A stretch of 30,048 bases of DNA, taken from IMG/VR virus record IMGVR_UViG_3300025312_000245, positions 1-30,048 of that record; one strand, given 5' to 3'. Position 1 is the first letter of the stretch. Every line of letters begins with the position of its first letter. Below are positions 29,784-30,048 of the stretch, in pieces. The translations under genes and the position numbers were made by a program. The stretch comes from a virus. The notes beneath the pieces are model-generated. The model searched no databases. It was given only the letters and a program-made list of their open reading frames with translations, and had not been told where the DNA came from.

Positions 29784-29812
29784 ATTGTATCGCCCCCCGC
29801 TCTATTTGTCAA
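29784..29812 (-). promoter_or_regulatory. Near-consensus sigma70 promoter for the reverse-strand gene
   Basis: On the reverse strand TTGACA (29812-29807, 6 of 6) and TACAAT (29789-29784, 5 of 6) are separated by exactly 17 bases, the ideal spacing. Transcription would start near 29777, about 16 bases before the start codon's ribosome binding region. This is the best promoter seen in the window. A forward-strand TATAAT at 29780-29785 overlaps it but lacks a good -35. Confidence 0.82.
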
Positions 29813-29824
29813 GGGGCAAACGTG

Positions 29825-29857
29825 AACTGGAAGTAAGACTTAGTATCGCTTCCAGTT
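29825..29857 (+). promoter_or_regulatory. 9-bp perfect inverted repeat before the last forward gene
   Basis: AACTGGAAG (29825-29833) is repeated inverted as CTTCCAGTT (29849-29857), 15 bases apart; the spacer itself contains TAAGACTTA, a smaller palindrome. It lies just upstream of the AAAGGAG site (29861-29867) of the next gene and just upstream, in reverse, of the moron promoter. It could be an operator for a dimeric repressor or an mRNA hairpin. Confidence 0.5.
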
Positions 29858-29872
29858 GCCAAAGGAGAAACC

Positions 29873-30048
29873 ATGAACTATCCAACCCACGGAAGGCTTT
29901 ACCCGGATGTTTTGCTGGCAATGTACAACTATGCCCCCCGCCCGATTGTCCCGGTCGGGACCTATCCGGCGCCGGTCCCCATCGGAACCAGGCCGGTCGG
30001 GGAGCCAAAAGATGACACCCCCCTGAGTGAGGAGTGGGTGAGATTCGT
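29873..30048 (+). CDS. Start of a forward gene, cut by window edge, Pro-rich
   Basis: ATG 29873 follows AAAGGAG at 29861-29867 and the frame is open to the window end (58 full codons). The visible protein is Pro/Tyr/Val rich with Met-Asn-Tyr-Pro-Thr-His-Gly-Arg, Tyr-Pro-Asp-Val-Leu-Leu-Ala-Met-Tyr, Pro-Arg-Pro-Ile-Val-Pro-Val-Gly and later Pro-Leu-Ser-Glu-Glu-Trp-Val-Arg-Phe. No family can be named from this fragment. Confidence 0.6.
   Translation, partial: MNYPTHGRLYPDVLLAMYNYAPRPIVPVGTYPAPVPIGTRPVGEPKDDTPLSEEWVRF

Noticed and set aside
1-30048. CRISPR arrays, tRNA genes, insertion sequences and integrase attachment sites
   Set aside because: Reading both strands I saw no regularly spaced repeats, no cloverleaf-like sequence, no transposase and no integrase in this window.

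Overview
The window is a contiguous piece of a double-stranded DNA tailed-bacteriophage genome (Caudoviricetes), probably from an uncultivated virus or a prophage. It has dense, mostly overlapping genes on one strand, AGGAGG-type ribosome binding sites, sigma70-like promoter elements and the full series terminase, portal, scaffold, major capsid protein, adaptor, tail nozzle and fibre. The host is bacterial but cannot be named from the sequence. The capsid protein looks like the N4-gp56 family. No tape-measure, tail-tube or sheath gene is seen between capsid and fibre, and an adaptor is followed directly by a large beta-rich nozzle-like protein. I infer a short-tailed (podovirus-like) particle.

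Layout. (1) Bases 1-3716 hold a translationally coupled surface-sugar cassette: the end of a CgeB-like glycosyltransferase, two SAM methyltransferases, an HslV/proteasome-like Ntn hydrolase whose predicted nucleophile is Ser instead of Thr, and a fusion of a family-2 glycosyltransferase to a DUF115/sialyltransferase-like domain. (2) Bases 3713-4718 hold four small genes, one resembling a widespread small basic phage protein. (3) Bases 4751-9695 hold the packaging and head-entry module: large terminase (TTG start), portal and three small or medium unknown head-region genes. (4) Bases 9699-17993 are a single 2764-residue gene, more than a quarter of the window. It encodes a giant putative internal or ejected virion protein with an embedded ADP-ribosyltransferase-like domain. 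(5) Bases 18064-20346 hold scaffold, major capsid protein and a probable decoration protein, preceded by a structured leader and followed by a perfect 11-bp hairpin. (6) Bases 20397-29507 hold virion completion and tail genes: a coiled-coil protein, a beta-rich protein, a lectin-like protein with a LamG domain nested in a second lectin-type fold, two small genes, adaptor, nozzle, a PD-(D/E)XK-like endonuclease split by a 279-residue intein, and a fibre with a ten-glycine linker. (7) Bases 29504-29872 hold one reverse-strand small membrane or secreted protein with its own near-consensus sigma70 promoter (a moron), then a short control region and the start of another forward gene running off the window.

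Working together: the terminase and portal package DNA into a shell built by scaffold, capsid and cement proteins. The giant protein, lying between portal and scaffold genes, is placed like an internal head protein that could be delivered into the host and modify targets through its ADP-ribosyltransferase-like domain. The adaptor, nozzle, lectin-like protein and fibre make the tail and host recognition. The sugar cassette probably decorates virion or host surface glycans.
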